From Buxus sempervirens (Eukaryota > Streptophyta > Magnoliopsida > Buxales > Buxaceae): a stretch of 64,000 nt of DNA. The DNA lies in the NCBI GenBank assembly GCA_947561395.2, contig OX387190.1:14874858-14938857 (forward strand). Reading direction: 5' to 3'. The stretch's first letter is position 1. Each line of letters opens with the position of its first letter. A program made the translations under genes and the position numbers. Below are positions 54,213 to 64,000 of this stretch, piece after piece. The notes beneath the pieces are model-generated. The model ran no database searches. It was not told where the DNA came from and saw nothing but the letters and a program-made list of their open reading frames with translations.

Positions 54213-55843
54213 CATTAGGCTTTATTTAGTTGCGCGCGACCGCGACTCTTCATTTCTTTTCCTTCTTCTCCGACTACTTAAACCGGCTACATACTTCTTC
54301 TCCTTAGCGCCCGACGACTTTCCTTTCTTCTTCGGCCACTTTCGACGACTCCTTGAGCTCTGGTAACTTCCTGCGAACTTCGGCGATTGTTGTTAACTCC
54401 GGAAACTCCCTATATTTCCGGCGATTGGTATTCACTGAGCCCTGGCTCTTTGTTCCCACCGCCATCTTCATCAGTTCCAGGCGATCCTCCGGCGGCAACT
54501 CCACTATCCGATGCCCTTGTGCACGAATTGTCTGAGTTTCAATCCTTGCTCCTGCTCCACCATTTTCTTTCTTCCGACAGCGGTAGTAAGCATCCCATTT
54601 CCTTTGGCAATCCTCATAATTTCAAGTAAGTGATCTTACTTTGTCCGAAATTTTATCCCAACAGGAACTGGTAATTATTTGCATAACTTGGGATTTGATT
54701 TTCTGATTGCATGCTTTGGTTCCTTGGATTCTTATTTTCTGATTGCATGCAATATTTTTCTGATTGCATGCTAGAACAAGCTTTGATCTCCCAATTTTGA
54801 TCCAATTTGCTGCAATTCTTTAAGATTGTCCTGCTGGTGATGTTTCCTCACTGTTCCTGCCCGAGTTGACAGTGAGTGGCACATTTGTTCCCAATTTCCG
54901 GTAACCTTCATTCTTGGATTTCTAAAAAGCTTGAGCTTGAATTGCAATTACTTTGGTTGTTTCGAACAAACATGATTTGCAGCATCCTTTGCCATGAACA
55001 ATTGATTCATTGATGCTTCATACTATTTCCTTTTTTTTTGAATTGCAATGTTCTAATTTCTGCTATGATTCTCACTTGCATTGATTGGAATTTCCGCCGG
55101 TGAGGAATTCTGACCAAATTGCTCATTCTTCATGTTTCTGATTACTTTTGAATTGTGAATACCATGCTGTTCTTTTTTTTTTTTTCTCTCTGCCATTTGC
55201 TTTGACCTGTCAATTACAATTCCTGATAACAGTGGCTTGCTTCTTTGGTGATACCCTTGAATCGACAGTATCCAAGAACTTTGGATTAACTGTCGGTGGT
55301 ATTTATTGAATAGTTGATTGCATGCTTTTTGGACTATATGGATTGCTGATATAAAGCTGCAATTTACTTTGGTTTTTTTTTTACTGATCTGTAATTCTCT
55401 TAGAACTGATTGCTAGATGCTATGCTATGCTCTGTTTTTCCCATAATTTGATTTTAGCATGCCTTTAACGAAAGTGGTGCTTCGATTGCCAGCACTTTTC
55501 CCTGATTGGCCCTTAGGTTCTACAGTTCATCTTGATCTTTGATTAGCCAAGACCTTTTGCCTCTGCATCACTATCTGGTTTTCATGTAGGGGTCCTGTAG
55601 TAAATTAGCAAATATTAAGCCTTGTAGATATCCTTAGAACAAAAAGCTTTAGAATCAGGATTTCACAAAATAGAAATACCCATTACTTAAAAAACTTTGA
55701 GCCGAAACAGATAACAAAATTAAAATAAAATTCCCTCATGTAAGATTCTTGATGAACTAGAACCGAAACCCAGACCAAAAGCAAAGTAAAATTCCTGATA
55801 AATTTGTACTGAAATTCATAAAACACTTCCCTGTGGCTTGTAG
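54213..55843 (+). other. Leader and probable intron before A2 PMD exon
   Basis: GCGCGCGACCGCGAC is conserved with A1 just after the array. Then comes a leader rich in CTTCGGCGA/CTCCGG phrases, then T-rich sequence with only patches alignable to A1, ending CTTGTAG before the ATG at 55844. Confidence 0.5.
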
Positions 55844-56233
55844 ATGGCTAGGAGTCGTTCCCGTGTTCGAGAGGAGGCTGACCCTGCTGATCAGCCCTCT
55901 TCGTCGCGGGCTAGGATCGAGGCGAGTTCTAGCGCTACTCTGTCGGAGCCGCTGGATGATTCTAGAGAGAGCTCTGGAGAGGGCTCTGCTGAGGTAGGCT
56001 TCCCAATTTTCCTTTCCCTCCTTCTATTCTCTTTCTACACAAACCTTCTCATTTCTCCTTTGAATTTTAGCCTGTTGTTGCTCCTGCTCGAGGTCGGGGC
56101 AGGGGCCGAGGCAGAGTTCAGGATCAGGCCCTTGATGGTGAGGGAGGCCATGGCAGAGGCCGAGGACGTGGCAGAGCCAGAGGTGCGGTTCAGGATCTGG
56201 TCCTTGGAGGTGATGCTAGGGGGTTCCGGTTGG
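55844..56233 (+). pseudogene. Antisense PMD-like gene of A2, 5' part (fossil)
   Basis: The first exon (55844-55993) encodes MARSRSRVREEADPADQ and is about 93% identical in DNA to A1's. It is followed by a GT...AG gap and an RG-rich exon start (PVVAPARGRGRGRG, GHGRGRGRGRARGAV). The rest is separated by the family B insertion at 56234. Confidence 0.75.
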
Positions 56234-57623
56234 TGTGAGACATGGGAAAAAATCAGATTCATTATGAATGACTTCTTCAATCATCACACGGGATTGGTTA
56301 AAAACAAAGAGTCCCACCATTCAATTTAGGTGTGAATGGACACCAAAATATTAAATAAGCACAAAAAGGCAATTTTAGGGTAAAAATAACCCTCTTAAAA
56401 AAACAACCAGAGATGGGTAAGGGGATTAGGTTATGAACAGGGGAAGGTGTTAGGCACCCCTATTCATCCACAAAAGGTGGTTGCTAGGTATTGTTCATGT
56501 TTTACAAAAAAAAGGGCTTGCTATAAAAATCATAAAAATCGCCAAAAGACACAAATATATGGTTTTTTCATACGAATAGTCTGATTGATCCAGAACTCTC
56601 AAATATGATCATACCATTCCTAGGGTTTCATGATCAAAACAAAATTGAGATAAAATCAAATAAAATCAATTTAAAGTGAAAAATCAAAAAATCTGGCTTC
56701 CATTCAAATTCTAGAAATCTAGAAAAATATGATTTTTATAAAATGTTTCAAAATCGAACTTGAACAGTCCAGGACATAGATATAGCCAAAATTTCACATT
56801 AAATCAGAAAATCAAATCCAAAAATGCCCACGTTGATGAAGAACATCAAAAGGGGAGAACTTAGACCGTAAGGTCTTCTCTCAAACATGAAAAACGATTC
56901 AAAAACAACATCATGAAACCCTATAATTTAATTTTAGGCTTCTGGATACAGATCTACCATATTGATCATGATAAATCCAGGATCTTAGCCTAAAATCACA
57001 AAAATCACGAAAACAGTGCTGTAGGTGCAAAAGTGTGGAAAATCCAAATTTTCTCAAAAAGTGGGGATCTCATGCTATAAACATCATGATTATCATAAAT
57101 TCATAGATTCATCATAAAAACCATTAAAACATGATCAGGATATCCAAAGCAACCACATCTCACAGATTAGAGCATAAGGGGGTCTACCCTACGGATCCAC
57201 TTGTTCTCTTTTCCCCTAGCTCTCTCTTCACGTTTTACGGCTAGAGAGGATTCTTGAGGTACTTGGAGATAGGTTTGGTATACAAACACAATCAAAGGCT
57301 TTATTCTAGAAAAAAGGAGAAAAACAGATATGGGGTTCTATTCTAGGGATCCATCTGTTCTCTTTTCTCCTAGCTCTCTCTTCATGTTTTACGGCTAGAG
57401 AGACTCTTGAGGTACTTAGAGACAAGTTTAGGAAGACAGAATAAAAGATGGCCTTATTCTACAGCAATAGAGAAGATCCTACTACTTCTAGAATTGAAGA
57501 CAGAAAATAAAAGGGAAAAGGGACTTACCTAGATTGAGCAGGCTGAGCAGCAGGGATTCCTCTCTTCTCTTGGAGCTTCTTAGACTTCAAATTTTCGTGG
57601 CCTTTTGCTTGAGAAAAAGCCCT

Positions 57624-57632
57624 CTATTTATA
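57624..57632 (-). promoter_or_regulatory. TATA box of family B LTR
   Basis: Minus strand TATAAATAG, in the same context as the other Tat LTR copies. Confidence 0.7.
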
Positions 57633-57833
57633 GGCAAACCCAGGGGTAAGGTTGGTCCAAGGTTTGGCCAGATAGAGTTTCAGTTTGAGTTAAACACAAG
57701 ATCATGCCAATCCATTATCCACAAAGATATTTCGCACGAATAAAATATATAATTCGCTCATTTAAAGGGATATTGGACTAAAGATAAGGCTCAGAAATCG
57801 AGAGAAGAATAAAACTCACACGAGTCTAATGTG

Positions 57834-57938
57834 CCCGTAAATGATTTACGGTCCAGTGATGCCCCTATATTCATTACGGGCTCTGCGTGCCCGTATACTC
57901 AGTCCGGACACGGTCAGCCCGTAGATTCAATACGGGCA
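57834..57938. repeat. Family B dyad array, 4 units (LTR)
   Basis: Units start at 57834, 57862, 57890 and 57918, exactly 28 bp apart. The last is a perfect GCCCGTA-7-TACGGGC dyad. Confidence 0.93.
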
Positions 57939-58039
57939 AGACTTAAATTATTGATTTTCATGCATTTTTGGCCTGTTTTAAATTCCAATTAATGTTTTCA
58001 TTATTTTCTCATTTTGTAGTGAAATTTGGGGTGTCTACA

Positions 58040-58056
58040 GCTGCCCCCTCTTTGCT
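58040..58056 (-). other. Polypurine tract of Tat family B
   Basis: Minus strand AGCAAAGAGGGGGCAGC directly before TGTAGACACC. Confidence 0.85.
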
Positions 58057-58389
58057 GGTAATTGGAACCAATTACCAGCAGAGAGCAAAAAGACCCACCA
58101 ATTGCACTTTTTGAGATCTTTGTCTAACTAATTGCATTTTGCAAGGATTAAATGGATGATTTTGGAAAAAGAATTTATTGCGGAAGATTTGCTGAAAAGT
58201 CCCTAACCTTAAGGGGCAAATCCTCCTCTCTCCTCTCATTGAGCACTCGTGGCTATGAAGTGAGATTTGAGACAAACTTTTTTTGAACAAAAGTGGGTAC
58301 GGTGGCAATCCTTGCAACTTACAACTAGTATAAACATTAATCTCCTAAAAAGTGTGGAGAAAATAATAAAATATGCAATTTTCTGTTTT
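58057..58389 (-). other. 3' untranslated segment of family B
   Basis: No gene. It shares the GAGCACTCGTGGCTATGAAG phrase with family A. A short inverted repeat, GGTAATTGGAACCAATTACC, lies at 58057-58076. Confidence 0.6.
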
Positions 58390-58491
58390 GCCCGTATTGA
58401 TATTACGGACAGGTCATGCCCGTAATTTTGATACGGGCGATCGGGACCGTGTTACCTTTATGGGCGCCTATGACCGTATTGCTTTTACGGA
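58390..58491. repeat. Family B dyad array, 4 units (before PMD-related gene)
   Basis: Units start at 58390, 58418, 58445 and 58472 (28, 27 and 27 bp apart). Motif GCCCGTA...TACGGGC with some GACCGTA arms. Confidence 0.88.
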
Positions 58492-59833
58492 TTTTGGCTT
58501 TCTTCATAACCGCAGCTGCGAACCCTTCTCTCATTTCTGCTCGTATTTCTTCTTTGATTTCTCTGTGACCTCAAACCCTATTACGATTTTTCCTTTTCTC
58601 CATTGACCGCACTTGTCTTCTCCGGCAACCTTCTCATTCTCCGGCGACCATTGTTATCTCCGGCGACTTCGTTTCTCAGCGATTCTCACATTCTCCGGCG
58701 ACGACTTACTCATTCGGCCTTGTCGTTTCTTGTCGGAATAGCAGTGTCTTCGACGACTATCAGCTTCTCTTTGCGACAGTGACCTTGCCGAGGCTGTTTC
58801 CTTTTGCTCCAAGCATCACTCAAACATCTCCTGTGAGTGAGTTCGAAGCTTCCATTTATATTTTGCAAACTTCTAATTCGACCCACACAGGTATGCCGAA
58901 CAGTAGCTTTCACTTTAACTATTCGACTGAGAATCATTGTTCAAAATCCATGATTGAATGCACACAATTATATGGGCATGATTTTTGATTTGTTCTGCTC
59001 AATTTACAGAGTTCTCCAACACCTTGTCTGATCATATGAAATTGGATGACTTGGGTCTCATGAACCAATCTCTTATGCTGTTAATTCCTGTTTGAATATG
59101 ATTACAAATTTCTGAATGAATGTACTAATACTTGAATGGTCAAACTCCCTCAAATGTTGGCTTGTTCATCATTATGGGCTGCCAATTTTCCTTGCCAATG
59201 ACATCTATGAGAATGTAATGCTTCTGGATTCATGTTTGACCCATGCTCAATTTTCTCAGTTATTGAACTGCTGTGTTGCCTTGCTGATCTGGAGTAATCA
59301 TGCTCGGCATGTTTTGATACTTTCTTAATCCTGATTTTCTGCCAATGCATATTCTCATAGCAAACTTTTGTATGTTCAATTCCTGCTTCCAGACTGTTGC
59401 TTTAGGTCTTCTTGGAACTTTGCTTTGATCATGGGATGCTAGGTGATTGTCCACCTATTGATTTTGACTTGCTTGGCTTTCCACTGTAGGGGCTGCTAGG
59501 CCAATGATTTTTTACTCCCAACTAATCTTCCATTGAATAAGCCTAAACTTGATGAGTACTTCTGTTACCATAATCATAACACAAATAGGCTTGAATTTCC
59601 GTCCTGAAACCAAAATGCAAAAGAGAAAATTAGAATCAATCCTTAAGACATTCATACGTATTTTTTTTTCATTTTATAGACAAGTAATTATCACAATAAA
59701 ATTTCTCCAAACAGAAAATTAAACTCCTTTTCTTCCATTTCCCTTTTTCTGCACATTAATTAATCTTGATTAATAATGAAAATCAAGCAATTTTAACAAG
59801 AATAATTAAACATCTCCTTTATTTGAACCGTAG
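58492..59833 (+). other. Leader and probable intron before the family B PMD-related gene
   Basis: CTTCTCCGGCRACC-type phrases (58615-58700), as in family A leaders, then long AT-rich sequence ending CCGTAG before an ATG at 59834. Confidence 0.5.
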
Positions 59834-61290
59834 ATGGCCCGCCTTTGATCAGCTTCCAGGGATCCTGCAAATGAGCCTTCCTCCTCTTTTTTCCTTCCTA
59901 AATCATATGTCTAATATTCTTCTTTCTGTTTTTCAACTGTTCGTCCCCAGGATGGAGGACATTCATGAGGTGCTGGCCCTGCATGCGGCTAGAGATGATG
60001 CCTTTGCCCCTGACCAGAGACGTCAGAGATATCAGTTCTTTATTGGTCAGATGGGCAGCATCTGGTATTGCGGCGAGCGCTTCTTCTATCAGCACGTCGG
60101 AGAGCCTCGGATTCTTGCCATCCCTCCAGATACTACCCCTTCCTTTCCTCCTATGCCTGTTGATCCTGCCCAGTTCCTAGATTGGATTGAGGCAGAGACT
60201 TTATTGGAGGAGGGTGACTATGATGCCTGGTTCAGGCGATCTTCAGTTGGGTGTCTTATGCCACCCATGCCTATCCGTGGTGGAGTCACGGAGATTGGAG
60301 GGGTAGTGATTAGGGCCTATGATACGACGGTATACCTTCTCCCATTTCATCTTCCATTCTTATACTTTATTTGAACTTGGAATTTTCTAACACCTTCTCT
60401 TCTATTTCAGGAGGTTCAGTTGGTAGAGATCCGATCCCGGTATGCTGATATAGAGCGCCAGCGAGATGCTGCTATTGCCGAGCGGGACGCCCTCTATATT
60501 ACTATTTCCTATCTTCGAGGACAGCTTGCTAGGGCGCAGGGCCAGGCGGGCCCTTCTGGTGCACAGGATCAGGCGGGTCCATCTAATACCCAGGTTAATA
60601 CTTTCACCTCTTTCCATTTATGCTTTTATATCTGCTTATCCTGTTTTGACCAAAATTTTCTTTCTTATTTTCAGGATGACACAGCCGGCCCTTCTTCACC
60701 TACTTCACCTGTGCCTATGCATCTTCGTGGTGAGGTATTTTCTGTGGCACGGGTGGAGTTTGTGACTTCTCCTAGATCGGTAGAGACACCTGCAGCAGAG
60801 CCTGCGGTCGAGGCTGAGGTTGATCCTACTATTGTGGATGTGCCAGAGTCTGCCCCAGCACCTAAGACTGCTCCTGATGCTTCTGTAGATATGGATATGG
60901 AGCCGGCCAGGGATGTCGCTGCGGTGGAGCCTACTGTGGAAGCTGGGGTCATAGAGGAGGCTTCGGTTGATCCTGTGGAGCCTGAGGTAGAGACTGATGT
61001 TCCTGGGACGTCCGTTCCTGCTGATCTTGCTGCTGCCGATTCTGAGTCTGTTTACACAGATTCTGATACCGAGTCTACGGGATATGTAGATACTTCGGGG
61101 TACGTTCCTCCTGATCATCCCACTGCTGGCCTTGTGCCTTTATATATGTGGCATGTTATTCAGTTTGTTTTGAGCAGGATGACCCGTAGTACAGCCCGTA
61201 ACATCGTACGACATGTTTTTGAGCCCCGGCGATCTTCAGGCCGTGGTTGAGGTAGAGGACGTGGCCATGGCCGTAGGGGTGGACCTGTAT
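59834..61290 (+). pseudogene. Antisense PMD-related gene of family B (fossil)
   Basis: The recognisable parts correspond to the C-terminal half of the family A gene. They are RQRYQFFIGQMGSIWYCGER, FFYQHVGEPRI and RGGVTEIGGVVIRAYDT (59950-60330), a coiled coil (60415-60592, ADIERQRDAAIAERDAL), an acidic Pro/Val/Glu-rich region (60675-61090), and an RG-rich tail ending near 61290. The PMD core seen in family A is not recognisable here. GT...AG gaps separate the segments at the same places as in A1. The frame is broken. Confidence 0.65.
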
Positions 61291-61504
61291 AGTCAGTAGA
61301 TTAGGATTCTCCATGTACATTTGTATTTGACAAACTGATGTATACCTTCATATATATAAAAGAAATATGATTCATTTTTATTCATTTGTGCTCTTTTTTC
61401 TTTTATTTCTAGCTTTTCTTGCATGATGTGTTAAAGCAGGGACATGTGAAACTTAGGAAACCATTGAAATCAAAATTCCCCACTTTTTGGCATTTTTCCG
61501 AAGG

Positions 61505-61637
61505 GACCGTAATTAGGTTACGAGCAAGCCGTGCCCGTAATATTAATACGGGCGTACTCTGCCCGTAAATATTTCACGGTCACAGTGTGTCTGTATTCTT
61601 TATACGGGCACTCCATGCTCGTATTCTAATTACGGAT
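61505..61637. repeat. Family B dyad array, 5 units (before DUF7745-like gene)
   Basis: Units start at 61505, 61533, 61561, 61589 and 61617, exactly 28 bp apart. Arms vary (GACCGTA, GCCCGTA, GTCTGTA), but most right arms complement their left arms. Confidence 0.93.
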
Positions 61638-61659
61638 TTTACTGCCTTTTCAGATTTTC

Positions 61660-61667
61660 TATATAAA
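61660..61667 (+). promoter_or_regulatory. Candidate TATA box of the family B DUF7745-like gene
   Basis: TATATAAA lies 23 bp after the dyad array and about 90 bp before the first ATG of the gene. Confidence 0.6.
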
Positions 61668-61756
61668 CTCATGGGGGACGTCATTGTGACACTTTTTAAA
61701 AGTTTAAAAACTCCCTGAGCCTTCCGTTTTCTGCTTTCCTTGGCTTCTTTGGTGCT

Positions 61757-63571
61757 TCTATGGCTTCCCTTGCCCTTTATCTTCTGTCGATGAATCTCCT
61801 CCTGCAAGACAACTTGTTAGATCAAAACCTCCTAATCTCACCAGGTACAATGTTGTGGATTCCTTCTATGATAGGTGGGTTAACTCCATGACCCTTGATG
61901 AGGAAATTCGCTGGGATTCCATCCACTTAGGCCATATCCTACACATCCCTAAAATTCCCTTTAAGTGGGAAATCATTGAAGCTTTGATTGGACACTGGGT
62001 TCCTGAATTGAATCTCTTCCGCTTTGATGACAAAGATATGACTCCTACCATAGAAGAAATTGAAACCATCCTTGGCCTAAGATTTTCTGAAAAAGTTGTG
62101 AACCCTCCCCTAAAGCCTAGCTACAAAAAGGAGGCCTCCACATTCTTGGGTATAGGGAAGAAAGACTTAGGAAATTCTGATACCCTATTGACCTTGTCCA
62201 AGACCTTTTTGACTGAAAAACTTCTAAGGAGTGAAGACAAGGATGCCAGGTTTAATGCATTGACTCTGGTAGTGGTCAATCAGCTGCTCTTTCCACGGGG
62301 TGATGACCAGGTTGACTTGGCTCTCATCTCAGTTATCTGCCAGGTTAGGGAACGTGAGATATTGGCTCCTATGATCTTAGTAGAGATATACCAGGCCCTT
62401 ACTAACTGCTATTTTAGAAAGAAGAAACGCTTCCTTGCCTGCACCCCTATCCTACAGGTAAAAAAAGAAATACTTTTTTTTTCTTCTCTTTTTTTTTCTT
62501 TTCTTTTCTTTCGTTTTTTTCTTCTTCTTCTTCTTCTTCTCTTTTTCTTTTCCTTCTTTTCTTTTTTTTCTTTTTTTTCTCTTTTCTTTCTTTTTTTTTT
62601 CTTTCTTCTTCTTTTTTTTTTCTTTTTCTCTTCCCTTTTTTTTTTTGAAATGAATTGAAATTATCCTCCTTTCTGTAGCTTTGGTTGCTTGACCACCTGA
62701 GTCAAGTTGAGGAGATAACTCGCCGCTTCTTTCCAAGGTTGAAAGTTCCTGTTCTGATGAGCCACAGGGGTTGTCCTAATATCCAAGGCGGCAAGCAGGG
62801 ATGGTTCACTTTCTTGGGTACTCTCCAGGATGATTAAGTGAGATGGCCTGGTATTTATCAGCCCAATCCAGAGACAATGATCAGCTTTAGAGATAGGAAC
62901 TTTCTGGTCCTGGCAGGCTTGAAATCTGCTGTTCTTTATCTTCCCTTGAGGGTTCTTCGGCAGTTTGGAGCAACCCAAGGTATCATGATCCCCACTGGAT
63001 ATGAGAGCCTTGTAGGGCCACTTACATCAGCCACTATGGGGCTAAATGCTCAATTAATGAATGAGTGGTCCTATGTCCGCTTTCTGAGGGGTCCAGTCTT
63101 TTCTGAGTCCCATGTGAAGGACTATCACTTCTGGATCAAAGAGCAGGTACAGAGTCATGCCCCAGTACCAGAGGATCCTCCTGCAGTTGTTTCCCCTACT
63201 TATGAGGACATTCTGGAGTCTGAAAGGGCAACCCACAAGCGGCTTCAACAAATTTGGGTACGAGAAGCACAAGAGCTCAGGATAAAGGGCATTGATCTGG
63301 AGAGGCAACATGAAGAGCAGAGGTCTTGTCGCATTGCCATGGAGAAGAAACTTGAAGAATAAAGGCAAGCTCGTCGCTTTGAAGTCCGAGCGATGCGGAA
63401 GAAATATCAGGATTTCTTGGCTAACCTTAGGGCGTTGAAGATCAAGCATTCTTTTTCAGATGAGATCATCTCCTTTTTGAGCGATCCTGATGTAGAGGGA
63501 GCTTCTGGAATCATTGCAACTCAGGCAGCTAGGATTAGGGAGCTTGAGGAGCAGTTGGGGAGTAGGGATTA
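61757..63571 (+). pseudogene. Antisense DUF7745-like gene of family B (fossil)
   Basis: Exon 1 (to about 62457) contains RWVNSMTLDEEIRWDSIHLG, FKWEIIEALIGHWVPELNLF, PTIEEIETILGLRFSEKVVN and FNALTLVVVNQLLFPRGDD. The intron-like gap (62458-62678) holds a 170-bp polypyrimidine tract and ends TTTCTGTAG. The second part has RDRNFLVLAGLKSAVLYLPL, FGATQGIMIPTGYE, WSYVRFLRGPVFSESHVKDY and a coiled-coil C-terminus ending near 63571 (RIRELEEQLG-type). It parallels the A1 gene at 22025-23694 throughout. Function unknown; the frame is broken but much is open. Confidence 0.75.
62473..62645. repeat. Polypyrimidine tract inside DUF7745-like intron
   Basis: About 170 bp of almost pure T/C. The family A intron at this place is only about 70 bp, so the tract accounts for the extra length. 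Confidence 0.9.
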
Positions 63572-64000
63572 GATTCTTTTATCTCTTTTTTTTTCTTTTT
63601 TTTTCATACTTTTATACAAAAGAAAACTCCATTAGTGGAAAGACAATAGATTTAATTCAAAAATAGGCTTTATATTATTGGCCTCAGAATTCTCAGATGC
63701 TTGTAAAAACAAAAGTTTTATGAAAAAGTATTTGATTTCTCATCACTGGCCAAAGTATAGTTTTTTTTTTTTGAAACTGATCCAAAACACTTAATCACAT
63801 ATAATCAAAGGAATTAAAATCAGGTTGAATAATGAAAAGGGTAGTCCAAGCAATAAGGAGAGACCAAATCTGTCTATCCTGCGACCTTTAGAATCATCCC
63901 CAAATGGCTTTTCCTTCATGACTGACGTTGCTAATTTGCTCAGTTTCTAGTGCTCATGCTGACTTCAAATTCGGACCACATGATCAACTCAACCTTTGAT
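63572..64000 (-). other. Spacer of family B, homologous to the A1 spacer
   Basis: Alignable with 23700-24150 (AAACTCCATTAGTGGAAAGA, GGCCTCAGAATTCTCAGATG). No gene. In A1 this is followed by integrase on the minus strand, so pol is expected beyond the window edge. Confidence 0.75.

Larger units (their letters stand above)
53582..56233 (-). mobile_element. Tat family A copy A2, 3' inner fragment
   Basis: Homologous to 16826-19100 of A1: polypurine tract (53582-53597), AATTCCACTGAGCT phrases, polypyrimidine tract, two-unit dyad array and the start of the antisense PMD gene. It is cut at 56233 by the family B element. With the shared LTR this indicates a tandem array of two family A elements. 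Confidence 0.85.
56234..58039 (-). repeat. 3' LTR of Tat family B
   Basis: 1,806 bp, TGTGAGACATGG to GGGGTGTCTACA. Aligns with the solo LTR at 1328-2884. Two CGTTTTACGGCTAGAGAG / TGTTTTACGGCTAGAGAG boxes at about 57233-57255 and 57387-57408. Confidence 0.92.
56234..64000 (-). mobile_element. Tat family B element, 3' part, running off the right edge
   Basis: 3' LTR (56234-58039), polypurine tract, antisense cassette (PMD-related gene and DUF7745-like gene), and the start of the spacer that in A1 precedes integrase. The layout is identical to family A, but the LTR sequence and dyad motif differ. Inserted into the A2 PMD gene. Gag-pol would lie to the right of the window. Confidence 0.88.

Noticed and set aside
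57834-61637. Regularly spaced repeats of 28 bp (and 39 bp in family A) looking like a CRISPR array
   Set aside because: The repeats are dyads with 5-16 bp variable gaps inside eukaryotic retroelements, with no cas genes and spacers far too short. They are better read as binding-site arrays.

Overview
This window is a repeat-dense stretch of nuclear DNA from a flowering plant. No intact host gene, tRNA, rRNA or CRISPR array is visible. Nearly everything is layered retroelement sequence: Ty3/gypsy elements of the Tat/Ogre and Tekay (chromovirus) lineages, one Ty1/copia element, one plant L1-type LINE, solo LTRs, and a small amount of AT-rich DNA with microsatellites. Long Tat/Ogre elements with antisense extra genes, Tekay elements with long LTRs and a LINE with an ORF2 RNase H domain are all typical of angiosperms. 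The species cannot be assigned from sequence alone.

Layout. 1-3418: 5' end of a Ty3/gypsy element (G1, minus strand) whose gag region carries a solo LTR of Tat family B (1328-2884, target duplication ACCGT). 3419-6261: partial Tekay-like LTR. 6262-9313: low-information DNA with a possible MITE, a local duplication and microsatellites. 9314-14425: a complete-length but broken copia element with 5-bp target duplication. 14426-15166: unassigned DNA. 15167-53581: a Tat/Ogre element (A1, minus strand), about 21 kb once later insertions are discounted. Into it have inserted a Tekay-like solo LTR (26321-35544), which itself holds a full-length L1 LINE (27337-33363, 16-bp target duplication), and a full Tekay element (42594-50664). 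53582-56233: the 3' inner part of a second family A copy (A2), which shares the 51097-53581 LTR with A1. 56234-64000: the 3' part of a Tat family B element inserted into A2 and running off the window.

The most interesting structure is in the two Tat families. On the strand opposite gag-pol, between integrase and 3' LTR, both carry a two-gene cassette. The first gene is plant-mobile-domain-like (PMD) with RG-rich tails. The second resembles the plant DUF7745 family and has a C-terminal coiled coil. Cassette coding is conserved between families. Each family also has its own dyad-symmetric motif in short arrays of strictly fixed period: TATCCGAC-7 bp-GTCGGATA every 39 bp in family A, and GCCCGTA-7 bp-TACGGGC every 28 bp (27-28 in one array) in family B. 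Arrays recur at equivalent places: in the LTR upstream of the TATA box, before the PMD gene, before the DUF7745-like gene, and in A also upstream of gag. This looks like a family-specific recognition or regulatory system, perhaps read by the cassette proteins. That last step is inference.

The LTR elements are treated as fossils: all have broken reading frames, and only structure, family and nesting are described.
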